55,591 nt of DNA from Candidatus Gastranaerophilales bacterium (GTDB lineage: Bacteria; Cyanobacteriota; Vampirovibrionia; Gastranaerophilales; Gastranaerophilaceae). This document shows positions 7,478 to 15,353 of the stretch, in pieces. The stretch is taken from positions 1 through 55,591 of the forward strand of contig CALUXW010000008.1 of NCBI GenBank assembly GCA_944324865.1. The letters are read 5' to 3'. Below the pieces are notes generated by a model that saw only the letters and a program-made list of their open reading frames with translations, did no database searches and was not told the DNA's origin. The first letter of the stretch is position 1. Each line of letters starts with the position of its first letter. The position numbers and the translations under genes are program-made.

Positions 7478-8393
7478 CTAAGACCTTTAAAATTTCTTTT
7501 TTGTTTTCTAATCTAACCAATACTTGACGATATTTTGAAGCATCTTTTACTGAAGATATATAGAAATTATAGAACTTTCTCATAAATTTTATTCCGTTTA
7601 CTTCACCGCGAAGGTCTATTTCACCTTCAATATGCTTTTTTAGGATTTCAATTTTTTCATCAAGAGTAAGTTCTCTTAAAATTTCACCGCTATTAAGGTA
7701 GTGTTCAATATGCCAAGCCAGACAAGGATTACCTATAAGCCCTCTGCCTATACTTATTCCTTGTGCGCCTGAAATTTTAAGACAATTTATTGCATCTTGC
7801 ACACTTTTTATGTCACCATTTGCAAAATAGGGTATTTTAATCTCTCCTTTTAGTTGTGCAAGTTTTTCCCAGTCTGCCTTTCCTGAGTACATTTGCGAAC
7901 GAGTACGTGCATGTATTGTTATAAAGTCTACACCTGCATTTTCAAGTGTTTTTGCAAAATCAACAAAATTTATTTCGTCTAAGCTCCAGCCAAGCCTGAA
8001 TTTTGCGCTAAGGGGGACATCAATTACGTCTTTTATTGCTTTTACAATGTCTGCAGCAAGTTTTGGATTTCTCATTAAGGCGGCTCCATCAGTCCCTTTT
8101 ACGACTTTGTTTACAGGACAACCAAAATTAATATCAATGCAATTTGCGTATTTGTTTAAAAATTTTGCGGCAGCTGCCATTATATGAGTTTTATGTCCGC
8201 TTAGCTGGAATGACAGAGGATATTCTGACTTATCATGTTTAATAATAAGTGTTTTTTGATTATTAACAAGTGCTTCAGAGGAAATCATCTCGGTTGTCAA
8301 AAGAGTTTCGCTTGATTTTTCTCTTACAAGCTTTCTGTATATCATGTCTGATATACCTGCAAGAGGCGCCTGTATTATCTTTATATTTTTCAT
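7440..8393 (-). CDS. dus: tRNA-dihydrouridine synthase
   Basis: An FMN enzyme reducing uridines in the tRNA D-loop. The 317-aa TIM-barrel protein shows APLAGISDMIYRKL at the N-terminus, INFGCPVNKVVKGTDGAALM with the catalytic Cys, KFRLGW, TIHARTRSQMYSGKADW, and the FMN-phosphate region IGRGLIGNP. This is the complete set for the family. The start overlaps the stop of the TPR gene by four bases, giving translational coupling. The subfamily (DusB-like) is my best guess from general similarity. Confidence 0.93.
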   Translation of the reverse strand: MKNIKIIQAPLAGISDMIYRKLVREKSSETLLTTEMISSEALVNNQKTLIIKHDKSEYPLSFQLSGHKTHIMAAAAKFLNKYANCIDINFGCPVNKVVKGTDGAALMRNPKLAADIVKAIKDVIDVPLSAKFRLGWSLDEINFVDFAKTLENAGVDFITIHARTRSQMYSGKADWEKLAQLKGEIKIPYFANGDIKSVQDAINCLKISGAQGISIGRGLIGNPCLAWHIEHYLNSGEILRELTLDEKIEILKKHIEGEIDLRGEVNGIKFMRKFYNFYISSVKDASKYRQVLVRLENKKEILKVLDEILSLHIANTR

Positions 8394-10549
8394 TTTTTAG
8401 TGTTTAAAAACTCTCTTAGCTGTGTAACTCTTTCTTTTGCAAATTTTGTATATTCATCTTGTGCATTTTCTTTTAATTTCAATTCAAGAAATTTATTATA
8501 ATTTGTAATTGCTTCTTGATATTTTTCAAGGTTATCTAATCCGAGTGCATATGAGTAATAAGCAAGAGCAAAATTGGGATCTGATGCTATTGCAATTTTG
8601 TACTGTTCGTTTGCCTCTTTTTGTTTTTTTTGTTCTTCAAAAATTAAACCCTTGTAGTATATAGCATAAGTATTTTTTGGTTCTTGAGAGATTACTTTAT
8701 TTAAAAGTGAGAGAGATGTATTAAAATCTTTTTTCTCATATTGTTCTATTGCTTTTTCAAGATTCTGTGCTGTTTCTCCCTCTTTAATAGCGACAATAGC
8801 CTGTTTTGCATCTGTATTTTGAGGATTTATCGTAATAATTTTATCTAGAAACTCAAGAGCTTTTGCTTGATTTTTTAATTCATTGTATGACATTGCACAT
8901 ACATAAAGGACTTCTTGATTTTTAGGGTCTTTTTGCAGAATTTTTTCGTAATATTGAATTGCTGCTTGATAATTTTTCATTTCATAATAGCAATTTGCTA
9001 TTGCAAGGGTGACTTCAGGTGTTTGCTGGGGAATTTTTAAATAATTCTGTAATGCCATTTGATAATTACCGGCTTCATATAATTTTGTTGCATTTTCATA
9101 GACTTGTCCGGCTTGAGATTTTTCTAAAGAATCTTTTTGTGCTAAAAGTTCTGCACCGTATGGTATTTGCTCTATGCCCTGGTTTAATACTGCTATGGCA
9201 TTTGTGTAATCATTTTTCAATGTATAAATTTGCGCTATGTTAATATAATTTTCCTGTTTCTTGGGATTAAGTGTCATTGCGCGTTTATAATATTTAATTG
9301 CTTCGTCATATTTTTTTTGTTTATGCATTTCGTAAGCATAGGCATATTGCAAGTCATAATTATTTGGGTTTGAATTTGCTTCTAACATCATATAGTTATA
9401 TTTGTCTTCAGGGCTAAACTTTTCAGTAACAATTTGCGCTATAGAATTTTTTGCATTATTGTCATCAGGTTTTATTGCAAGTATTGCTTTGTACTGTGCT
9501 ATAGCATTTTTATAATCTTTTTGAGCTTCATAAGTTGCTGCTTTATATCCTATTATTTCAAGATCGTTTGGGTTTTTTGCAAGCAATTTGTCATATTGAG
9601 CTATTGCCATTGATGTCATATTTTGTGCACTGTATAAGGATGCTAAATTTAGCAATGCTGTTCTGTCGTTTGGTTCAAGCGATAAGGCTTTTAAATACTG
9701 GTTTTTTGCTGAAACTAAATCACCTTTCATTTGGAATACTGTACCCAGGTTTATATAAGCTTGTGCATCATTGTGATTATTTGTAATTCTTGAGCGCCAG
9801 AGATTCTCAAGAATATCCAGTAATTCCGGATTTTTTTCACCATATTTTAATGCGAGATTGTATTGTTCGGCTGCTGCATCCTCGTTATTAACTTCATCAA
9901 GTATTACTGCATATTTAAAATGAACTTTTGCATCTTTTGGATCTGCTTTTATTGTTGCTCTGTAACAATTCATTGCTTCACCTTTGTTGTTAAGTGCTTT
10001 GTATATATCTCCGGCCTGTTCGTTTGCATTTTTTTCAAATTGAGCATTATTTATCGTTAAAAAATCATAGGCTGCAGCTGGTAATTCTCCTTGTGCTCTT
10101 AAATTTTTTGCATTTTGAAATTTTTGCGCTGGTGATAAGTTTGGTTCATATTTTTTTTGCAATGAATTTAAGGAACTTTCAGTAGAATTTATCATAGCTG
10201 TCAGTTGAGGGGAATTTTGTTCGGTTTCCCAGTATTTCATATAAAAAAGAGCACTCTTGAGATCGCTTATTGCTTTTTTTGGGTTTTTTTCTTCATCAAG
10301 GTAGTATTGTGCACGAGCAAGATAGGCACTACAGAGAGATTGTCTAACTGTTGCATCATAAGGTTGAAATCTTAAAACTTTTTTGAATTCAACAATTGCT
10401 GATGAGTATCTTTTGTTTTTGAGGTAAGATACACCATTATTAAAGTATAGATTATATTTTTGTATTTCTTCTTGTGTTGGCTGCTGGGCATAAGCTAAGT
10501 TAGTAAAAAACATTATTGCTGCAAATATTGCAACCAGTCTTTTTTTCAT
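8390..10549 (-). CDS. secreted or periplasmic protein made of tetratricopeptide repeats
   Basis: A 719-aa protein with a clear signal peptide: MKKR, a hydrophobic helix LVAIFAAIMFFTNLAYA, then QQPTQEE. Almost all the rest is TPR repeats of 34 residues (recognisable as A..Y...L...P....A at each unit, e.g. NAKVHFKYAVILDE, AYINLGTVFQMKGD, AQYDKLLAKNPND), about 15-18 units. TPR arrays scaffold envelope protein complexes; the partner is unknown. A longer reading would add 16 residues before this Met and hide the signal peptide, so I start at 10549. A minimal upstream ORF (MKGCKI, 10546-10566) with a better ribosome site overlaps the start by ATGA. Confidence 0.85.
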   Translation of the reverse strand: MKKRLVAIFAAIMFFTNLAYAQQPTQEEIQKYNLYFNNGVSYLKNKRYSSAIVEFKKVLRFQPYDATVRQSLCSAYLARAQYYLDEEKNPKKAISDLKSALFYMKYWETEQNSPQLTAMINSTESSLNSLQKKYEPNLSPAQKFQNAKNLRAQGELPAAAYDFLTINNAQFEKNANEQAGDIYKALNNKGEAMNCYRATIKADPKDAKVHFKYAVILDEVNNEDAAAEQYNLALKYGEKNPELLDILENLWRSRITNNHNDAQAYINLGTVFQMKGDLVSAKNQYLKALSLEPNDRTALLNLASLYSAQNMTSMAIAQYDKLLAKNPNDLEIIGYKAATYEAQKDYKNAIAQYKAILAIKPDDNNAKNSIAQIVTEKFSPEDKYNYMMLEANSNPNNYDLQYAYAYEMHKQKKYDEAIKYYKRAMTLNPKKQENYINIAQIYTLKNDYTNAIAVLNQGIEQIPYGAELLAQKDSLEKSQAGQVYENATKLYEAGNYQMALQNYLKIPQQTPEVTLAIANCYYEMKNYQAAIQYYEKILQKDPKNQEVLYVCAMSYNELKNQAKALEFLDKIITINPQNTDAKQAIVAIKEGETAQNLEKAIEQYEKKDFNTSLSLLNKVISQEPKNTYAIYYKGLIFEEQKKQKEANEQYKIAIASDPNFALAYYSYALGLDNLEKYQEAITNYNKFLELKLKENAQDEYTKFAKERVTQLREFLNTKK

Positions 10550-10585
10550 ATTTTGCAACCTTTCATAAACTTTCCTCTTTGCTTG

Positions 10586-10591
10586 ATTATA
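10586..10591 (-). promoter_or_regulatory. -10 box of the TPR-dus-GIY operon
   Basis: On the minus strand a perfect TATAAT followed by CAAGCAAAGAGGAAAG. The -35 region is poor (TATGAA at 17 bases). Transcription would start near 10579, leaving a 30-base leader. Confidence 0.45.
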
Positions 10592-10671
10592 ATACAATGA
10601 TGAAATTTTTCATACCCTTAGGCATTGTTTTTGGTATTATTTATTTTAAGAGCATGTTTTGAGGGTGAATT

Positions 10672-11334
10672 TTGAAAACAGAATTTATTTCACATGGTAA
10701 GAATTCTTTAATAATTTTCTTCTGCGGTTTTTATACAGATGCAAATTGTTTTATTGAATTTGACAATACTAAAAATGATTTACTTTTTGTATATGATTAT
10801 TCCGATATGGAGAATAATCCTATAGAGTATTTTGATTTTCTAAATTATACTGAGGTTAGTGTAATTGCATATTCTTATGGAGTCTGGGCGCTTAATTATG
10901 TTTATAACCAGGATTTGTTGCCTGATATTAAATCAAGTTGCGCAATATGCGGTACTTTTCGCCCTATAGATAATGAATATGGAGTAAATGAAAAAATTTA
11001 TGAAATTATGACAAAGTCTTTAAATGAAGATACTATAGAAAAATTTGAACAAAAGATGGCTATAGGGTCTTCTTTTCCTTTAAAAATCAAACGCGCAAAT
11101 CGTCAGATACAAAATCTTGTCAATGAATTATTGAATATAAAAGCTCTTTCAAAAAGCATTTGGTTTAAGAAAAATTTTAATTTTGATAAAGTTGTAATAG
11201 CTAAAAAAGATAGAATCTTTCCTTATTCTTCGCAATCTAACTTTTGGGCTGCGCATAAAAATAAGCTGGAACTTGATTGCGGACATTTTCCATTTTTTGA
11301 ATTTAGGGATTTTGATGAGATTCTTGAAGGTTAA
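10672..11334 (+). CDS. bioG: pimeloyl-ACP methyl ester esterase, BioG type
   Basis: Removes the methyl ester from pimeloyl-ACP methyl ester, ending the BioC-dependent route to the biotin side chain. The 220-aa alpha/beta hydrolase (DUF452) has the short nucleophile elbow IAYSYGVWAL with Ser-68, a later Asp (KKDRIF, about residue 178) and His-205 (DCGHFPFF). The oxyanion region FFCGFYTD replaces the more usual GWGMD. Start is TTG with GAGGGTG upstream. bioC follows after 2 bases, which strongly supports the assignment. No bioF/A/D/B gene is present in the window. Confidence 0.85.
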   Translation: MKTEFISHGKNSLIIFFCGFYTDANCFIEFDNTKNDLLFVYDYSDMENNPIEYFDFLNYTEVSVIAYSYGVWALNYVYNQDLLPDIKSSCAICGTFRPIDNEYGVNEKIYEIMTKSLNEDTIEKFEQKMAIGSSFPLKIKRANRQIQNLVNELLNIKALSKSIWFKKNFNFDKVVIAKKDRIFPYSSQSNFWAAHKNKLELDCGHFPFFEFRDFDEILEG

Positions 11335-11336
11335 TT

Positions 11337-12047
11337 ATGAATAAGGCTGATGATTTTTCAAAAGTTGCTGGATCATATAGAAAAAATGCAATTGTGCAAA
11401 TGAAAATGGCAAAGAATTTATTTTTGCTGTGCAAAAAGTATTTTGGAAAAAATTTTAAAAAAATATTTGAAATAGGCTGCGGTACAGGTTTTTTAACGGA
11501 AAATATAGTAAAAAATTTTGTTTTTGATGAGTTGGTTTTAAATGATATAACAGACAATTTTTCAGGGTATGATTTTGAATTTTTAAAAGGTGATGTTACA
11601 AAAATAAAACTTCCAAAAGAATGCGACTTAATAATATCAAGTGCATGTTTTCAGTGGATAGCAGATATTGAAGTTTTTTTGACAAATCTAAAAGGTAGCT
11701 TATCAAAAGATGGAATACTCGCCTTTTCCAGTTTTGGTAAAGATAATTGCAAGCAGTTTAAAAGTATTGAAAATACAGGACTTTTTTATGAAAATTATTT
11801 AAATATTTTGCCAAAATGCGGTTATGAAATTTTTGAATATGAAAAAGAAATTCAAACTGTTTATTTTTCTTCCCCGCTTGAAGTTTTAAGACATATTCAG
11901 CTAACTGGTGTAAAAATACACAGTACTAAAAAATGGAGCAAGGAACATCTTAAATACTTTGAACAAAGGTATAGTGAACTTTTTGGTGATGATAACGGAG
12001 TTGCACTTACTTATAATCCTGTTTATGTTTTAGCCAAAGTTAAATAA
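11337..12047 (+). CDS. bioC: malonyl-ACP O-methyltransferase
   Basis: Methylates the free carboxyl of malonyl-ACP with S-adenosylmethionine so that fatty-acid synthesis can build pimelate for biotin. The 236-aa class I methyltransferase opens with the BioC-type DDFSKVAGSYRKNA. SAM motif I is FEIGCGTGFLTENI (near residue 44). Later parts include CDLIISSACFQWIADIE, and HIQLTGVKIHS, which is close to the RHxxxTGxN-type stretch of BioC. It follows bioG directly. Its last 8 bases overlap the end of the convergent sigma gene. Confidence 0.88.
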   Translation: MNKADDFSKVAGSYRKNAIVQMKMAKNLFLLCKKYFGKNFKKIFEIGCGTGFLTENIVKNFVFDELVLNDITDNFSGYDFEFLKGDVTKIKLPKECDLIISSACFQWIADIEVFLTNLKGSLSKDGILAFSSFGKDNCKQFKSIENTGLFYENYLNILPKCGYEIFEYEKEIQTVYFSSPLEVLRHIQLTGVKIHSTKKWSKEHLKYFEQRYSELFGDDNGVALTYNPVYVLAKVK

Positions 12048-12939
12048 CATAACTCATTAACATTTCTCTGCAGGTCTTTGTGGAATGCATTTTTAAAATT
12101 GCACGTTTTTCAATCTGTCTGATACATTCTTTTGTAACACCGTAAATATTTCCTATTTCTTCAAGAGTCTTTCTTGCACTCTCACCCAAACCAAAGCGCA
12201 TTGTTAGCACTTCTTTTTCTCTTGTTTTTAAGCAATCCATTGCACTTCTGATATCATGTTTTAGTTGTTCGTCCAAAACGTATTTTTCAACGTTTTGTTT
12301 TTCGTCTTCAATTATCTCGCTAAGACTCATCTCCCTTGTTCCTTTTGAATCATTTTGCGTTTCAAATCCGGTTTCAAGCGAGAGTGCCTTATTGAATGCA
12401 TTTAAAAATAAGTCAATTTTTTCTTCACTGTAGCCTATTTTTTCTGCAATTTCTGAATTTTTAATACCGCATCCATATTTTTGTTCAAGACTAACTTTAG
12501 CTTTTTTGTACCTAGATATTGTTTCTTGTATATATACCGGAATTTTCATTGAGTATGATTGTTCTGATATTGCCTTGAACATAGCTTGTTTTATCCACCA
12601 AGTTGCGTAAGTTGAGAATTTATATCCAAGTTTCCAATTAAACTTTTCAACCGCTGCAATGAGCCCCATATTGCCTTCTTGAATCAAATCACTCATGTTT
12701 AAGGTCGTTGTGTGAATTGATTTTTTTGCTACATTAAAAACCAACCTTAAATTGGACTGTATGAGCTTTTTCTTTGCTTCAAGATTTCCTTTTGTAACTT
12801 CTTTGGCGAGTTCTTTCTCCTCTTGTGGGGTTAAAACCGGATATTTTGAAATTTTTCTTATATAATCCGATAAATTTTCATCAAAATTTGCAATTTTTGC
12901 ACAGTTAAAATAATTTTTGTTATTAAGCGAATTTTTCAT
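12040..12939 (-). CDS. RNA polymerase sigma factor, sigma-70 family group 2
   Basis: A 299-aa primary-like sigma factor without region 1.1. It contains region 1.2 (PVLTPQEEKELAKEV), region 2 with SDLIQEGNMGLI and FSTYATWWIKQAM (the -10-recognition helix), region 3, and region 4 with LKTREKEVLTMRFGLG and the HTH GVTKECIRQIEKRAI (the -35-recognition helix). The extended N-terminus and length suit cyanobacterial-type group-2 (SigB/C/D-like) alternative sigmas rather than the vegetative one. AGGAGA lies 9 bases before the ATG. Its upstream region is long (580 bases) and holds repeats and a candidate small RNA. Confidence 0.9.
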   Translation of the reverse strand: MKNSLNNKNYFNCAKIANFDENLSDYIRKISKYPVLTPQEEKELAKEVTKGNLEAKKKLIQSNLRLVFNVAKKSIHTTTLNMSDLIQEGNMGLIAAVEKFNWKLGYKFSTYATWWIKQAMFKAISEQSYSMKIPVYIQETISRYKKAKVSLEQKYGCGIKNSEIAEKIGYSEEKIDLFLNAFNKALSLETGFETQNDSKGTREMSLSEIIEDEKQNVEKYVLDEQLKHDIRSAMDCLKTREKEVLTMRFGLGESARKTLEEIGNIYGVTKECIRQIEKRAILKMHSTKTCREMLMSYVI

Positions 12940-13176
12940 AATAAGATGTCTCCTAAAATATTTCTAACCATAATTTTTTATGTTGATTGACAAATTTGCA
13001 TGCCAACTAAAGCCTTTGTGGCTTTAAATTTTGAAAATAATTTTAAAAAAAGCGATGCTTAGTTTTTTTGCGAATTAAATCCGGATTTACAAAGACCCAC
13101 GTAATATAGAATAACAACAACGATATAAAACGTATATACTTAATATATCACTTAGCTAAAAAAATAACAAGACTAT

Positions 13177-13234
13177 TATTAAGAAATATTAAAACAATTT
13201 TTGATTTAAATTTAATTCTTAATATTTCTTAATA
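13177..13234. repeat. 16-bp inverted repeat of a TTAAGAAATATTAA motif
   Basis: TATTAAGAAATATTAA at 13177-13192 and its exact reverse complement at 13219-13234, 26 bases apart. The core TTAAGAAATATTAA occurs a third time at 26924-26937, just upstream of the glyS -35 box. Two of the copies continue so that TTAAGA is repeated directly with a 10-base period, the layout of sites for OmpR-family response regulators. The regulator is unknown. Confidence 0.55.
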
Positions 13235-13294
13235 TAAAAAATATCTCGTACGAAATTTATCATATTAAGTTTTGTAACAATAAAAATTATACGG

Positions 13295-13333
13295 GCAATT
13301 TTTTAAATGTGAAATACTTTATATATATGTAAG
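13295..13333 (+). promoter_or_regulatory. shared upstream element, copy 2 (GCAATT-N13-20-mer)
   Basis: GCAATT (13295-13300), 13 bases, then ATACTTTATATATATGTAAG (13314-13333), identical in sequence and spacing to the minus-strand copy at 1320-1358. It precedes the candidate small RNA. An alternative standard reading is -35 TTTATA (13318-13323), 17 bases, -10 TAAGAT (13341-13346). Confidence 0.5.
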
Positions 13334-13351
13334 CGATAATTAAGATATATG

Positions 13352-13459
13352 ACCTAAAAAAATATACTTTCTAACCAACACACACTAACCTTCACTTCAC
13401 ACACGAGGAATTACTAAAACAAGTATTCCGAGGGGCTTTTGATTTTCAAAAGCCTTTTT
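13352..13459 (+). ncRNA. candidate small RNA with G-free 5' part
   Basis: After the upstream element comes a run of 53 bases without any G (13352-13404), so this part would stay single-stranded. It ends with ACTTCACACAC. Then come a hairpin (GGAATTAC 13407-13414 / GTATTCC 13423-13429, one bulge) and a classical terminator. The layout, an open C/A-rich stretch plus 3' hairpins, recalls the cyanobacterial small RNA Yfr1, whose conserved core as I remember it is ACUCCUCACAC (9 of 11 match). There is no start codon with a ribosome site in it. The 5' end is a guess. It could also be the leader of ribH, although the terminator argues against that. Confidence 0.45.
13434..13459 (+). terminator. rho-independent terminator upstream of ribH
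   Basis: GGCTTTTG (13434-13441), loop ATTTT, CAAAAGCC (13447-13454), then TTTTTCTTT. A perfect 8-bp stem. No protein gene on the plus strand ends upstream, which implies a non-coding transcript or an attenuated leader. Confidence 0.85.
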
Positions 13460-13460
13460 C

Positions 13461-13489
13461 TTTATGTAAAATTATTTTTGTGTTATTAT
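13461..13489 (+). promoter_or_regulatory. ribH promoter with extended -10
   Basis: TTTATG (13461-13466), 17 bases, and TGT-TATTAT (13481-13489), an extended -10. Transcription would begin near 13496, about 25 bases before the ribH ATG. Confidence 0.5.
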
Positions 13490-13513
13490 CCTCTTGTAAG
13501 CTTGTATAAGAGG
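13490..13513 (+). promoter_or_regulatory. dyad overlapping ribH transcription start and ribosome site
   Basis: CCTCTTGTA (13490-13498) and TATAAGAGG (13505-13513) form a 9-bp inverted repeat with one G-U pair and a 6-base loop. The right arm contains the AAGAGG ribosome site, 7 bases before the ATG. If the promoter at 13461-13489 is used, only part of the left arm is transcribed, so an operator is likelier than an RNA hairpin. Confidence 0.45.
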
Positions 13514-13520
13514 TTAATAT

Positions 13521-13991
13521 ATGCCAAATGTTATTGAAGGTAATTTATACGCCAACTCATCAGATAAATTTTGTGTAATTGTTTCTAGATTTAACGAATT
13601 TATTAGTTCAAAACTATTGTCCGGCGCACTTGATTCTTTTGTACGGTTAGGAGTTGATGAAAAAAATATTGATATAATTTGGGTTCCGGGTGCATTTGAG
13701 ATTTCACTAGCAGCAAAAAAAGCTGCTCAAACAAAAAAGTATTGTGCAATTGTTACGCTCGGTGCTGTAATAAAAGGTTCAACAAGTCATTATGACTATG
13801 TTTGCGCAGAAGTTTCAAAAGGCGTGGCTTCAGTTTCTTTGTCAGAAGGTTTACCTGTTATTTTTGGAGTACTTACTACGGATAATATTGAACAGGCTAT
13901 TGAAAGAGCAGGTACTAAGGCTGGAAACAAGGGTGCTGATGCGGCAAAATCTGCAATTGAAATGGCAAATTTAATGCGAAATTTAAACTAA
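13521..13991 (+). CDS. ribH: 6,7-dimethyl-8-ribityllumazine synthase
   Basis: Condenses 5-amino-6-ribitylaminouracil with 3,4-dihydroxy-2-butanone 4-phosphate, the next-to-last step of riboflavin synthesis, usually as a pentamer or 60-mer shell. The 156-aa protein contains the substrate sites [17 protein letters not shown] (residues 54-62), [14 protein letters not shown] with catalytic His-90, and [11 protein letters not shown]. All are standard, and the length is normal. It stands alone, without ribD/ribE/ribBA neighbours and without a visible FMN riboswitch, so its control seems to rest on the promoter and dyad in front. Confidence 0.95.
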   Translation: MPNVIEGNLYANSSDKFCVIVSRFNEFISSKLLSGALDSFVRLGVDEKNIDIIWVPGAFEISLAAKKAAQTKKYCAIVTLGAVIKGSTSHYDYVCAEVSKGVASVSLSEGLPVIFGVLTTDNIEQAIERAGTKAGNKGADAAKSAIEMANLMRNLN

Positions 13992-14100
13992 AAATAAATC
14001 TACAGATCTAGTTGTATTTTAAACCTTGAGATTGATGATACTCTTTTAAAAAAAAGTTAATGTTTAATTATAAATATTAATAATTGATTAGGGAGAGTAT

Positions 14101-15237
14101 TTGAGTATTATGCAACGGACATGTATGTTCATTTTTAAAAAAATATTATTGGCAATAAGCGCATTTGTTTTATTGTGTATGCCTTCATTTGCGCAAGAAA
14201 GCCTTATAACTTCAGTCACTATTTCAAAACCAAAAGATTTAAATGGTGCTTATATGTTAACTGTTAAGGCTGATAAGCCAGTTGAATATAAACAAAAAGC
14301 TGAAACTTCAGATAGTATTTATTTTGATTTGAAAAATTCGCTGGCAGTTGATAATCTTGATACAATTTACGATAATGTTTCAGGCATTGATGCACTTATT
14401 GTTCAGCAGCTTGAAAACAGTAAAGTAAGAATTTATGTTAACGGATTAAATACAAGTAATACAAAGATTGTATTTGAAACAAAGCAATTGACAGGGTCTA
14501 AAACATCAAATCAAATTGTGCTGAACAGACCAATAAGGGAGTATAGGCCTACTAACGACGTTAACGAAATAGGTGAAGAAAATATAGATTGGGACGATAA
14601 TTCTTTTAATACTGAGCATCTTTTATCTTCCTTTTTTGGTATTTTTGGTGAAAAATCTGATATGACATTGGTTGTGTGCATAATTCTTCTTGTTGCTTGC
14701 GTAGTTGTTTCAAGGAAAATATTTGCAAAAGTTAAGCTTCAAGAAGAACCTCTTATTGGTTTGTCTTCTGCTTATAAAAATGAAAAAGAAGATAATAATG
14801 AAAGAGTGCTTGATGGTGTTTATGATAAAACATCTAAGTTAAAAACTCCTCCTTTAAGGCAAATGCAAAATCCCTCTTTTAAATATGCGACTAATTCTTA
14901 TCAAAGAGTAAAACCTCAGCCTCAACCTTTAAGAAATACTATAAAACAAAATTATGCTCTAAATGCATATCAAAATGCTCAAAAGAACCCATACACTACT
15001 TCAGCCGTTCGCAAACCGGTTCAAGCTGTAACTTATCAAAAAAGAGCACAAAAACTCTCTTCTGGGTATGTTTCAAATGTTCCAAGGGCGGAAGCACCTT
15101 CTGCCTCCAAGCAAAATGCTAGTGTTGAGAGTATTAAATTTCTTGAATCTGTTACAAAAATATATGAACAAAGCGGTAGAAAAGACCTTGCTCAAGGTTT
15201 AAGAGCAGGTATAAACAGAAAAAAATCAGCAGTTTAA
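14101..15237 (+). CDS. secreted, single-span membrane protein of unknown function
   Basis: I do not recognise the family. It has a signal sequence (basic start, IFKKILLAISAFVLLCMPSFA), an outer domain of about 120 residues rich in beta strands (the pattern VTISKPKDLNGAYMLTVKAD... VRIYVNGLN faintly recalls AMIN-like domains, low trust), and a membrane helix MTLVVCIILLVACVVVS near residue 200. A basic, Gln/Pro/Tyr-rich disordered cytoplasmic tail follows. It ends in a short helix (ESIKFLESVTKIYEQSGRKDLAQGLRAGI) that may be a docking segment. The start is TTG at 14101 after GGGAGAG; ATG at 14110 is the alternative. A terminator follows. Confidence 0.7.
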   Translation: MSIMQRTCMFIFKKILLAISAFVLLCMPSFAQESLITSVTISKPKDLNGAYMLTVKADKPVEYKQKAETSDSIYFDLKNSLAVDNLDTIYDNVSGIDALIVQQLENSKVRIYVNGLNTSNTKIVFETKQLTGSKTSNQIVLNRPIREYRPTNDVNEIGEENIDWDDNSFNTEHLLSSFFGIFGEKSDMTLVVCIILLVACVVVSRKIFAKVKLQEEPLIGLSSAYKNEKEDNNERVLDGVYDKTSKLKTPPLRQMQNPSFKYATNSYQRVKPQPQPLRNTIKQNYALNAYQNAQKNPYTTSAVRKPVQAVTYQKRAQKLSSGYVSNVPRAEAPSASKQNASVESIKFLESVTKIYEQSGRKDLAQGLRAGINRKKSAV

Positions 15238-15257
15238 ATAGATAATACTCAACCAAT

Positions 15258-15284
15258 TGCCTCGCATAATTGAGGCATTTTTTT
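15258..15284 (+). terminator. rho-independent terminator
   Basis: TGCCTC (15258-15263), 8-nt loop, GAGGCA (15272-15277), then seven T. It ends the 14101-15237 transcript. Confidence 0.8.
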
Positions 15285-15297
15285 AGAATTGTCCATG

Positions 15298-15326
15298 TTG
15301 TTTTGACAACAAGTTTAATATATAAT
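15298..15326 (+). promoter_or_regulatory. promoter of the 15354-rseP operon
   Basis: TTGTTT (15298-15303), 17 bases, and a perfect TATAAT (15321-15326). Transcription should start near 15333, leaving about 20 bases of leader. Confidence 0.65.
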
Positions 15327-15353
15327 TTAGTAAGTTAGCATTACGGTATAAGA

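Larger units (their letters stand above)
12940..13520 (+). other. 581-base intergenic region between sigma gene and ribH
   Basis: No protein gene. In order it holds the leader of the sigma gene, a small hairpin (13009-13025), a long inverted repeat (13177-13234), the shared upstream element copy 2 (13295-13333), a G-free stretch (13352-13404), two hairpins ending in a T-run (13407-13459), and the ribH promoter with a dyad. The entries below describe them. Such density in one gap suggests a regulatory hub. Confidence 0.6.

Noticed and set aside
13009..13025. AAAGCC-TTTGT-GGCTTT hairpin as terminator
   Set aside because: A perfect 6-bp stem, but it is not followed by a T-run on either strand and no gene ends there.
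12940..13520. FMN riboswitch before ribH
   Set aside because: None of the conserved GGGGC/AGGGTGAAATTCCC-like pieces of the FMN aptamer is present.
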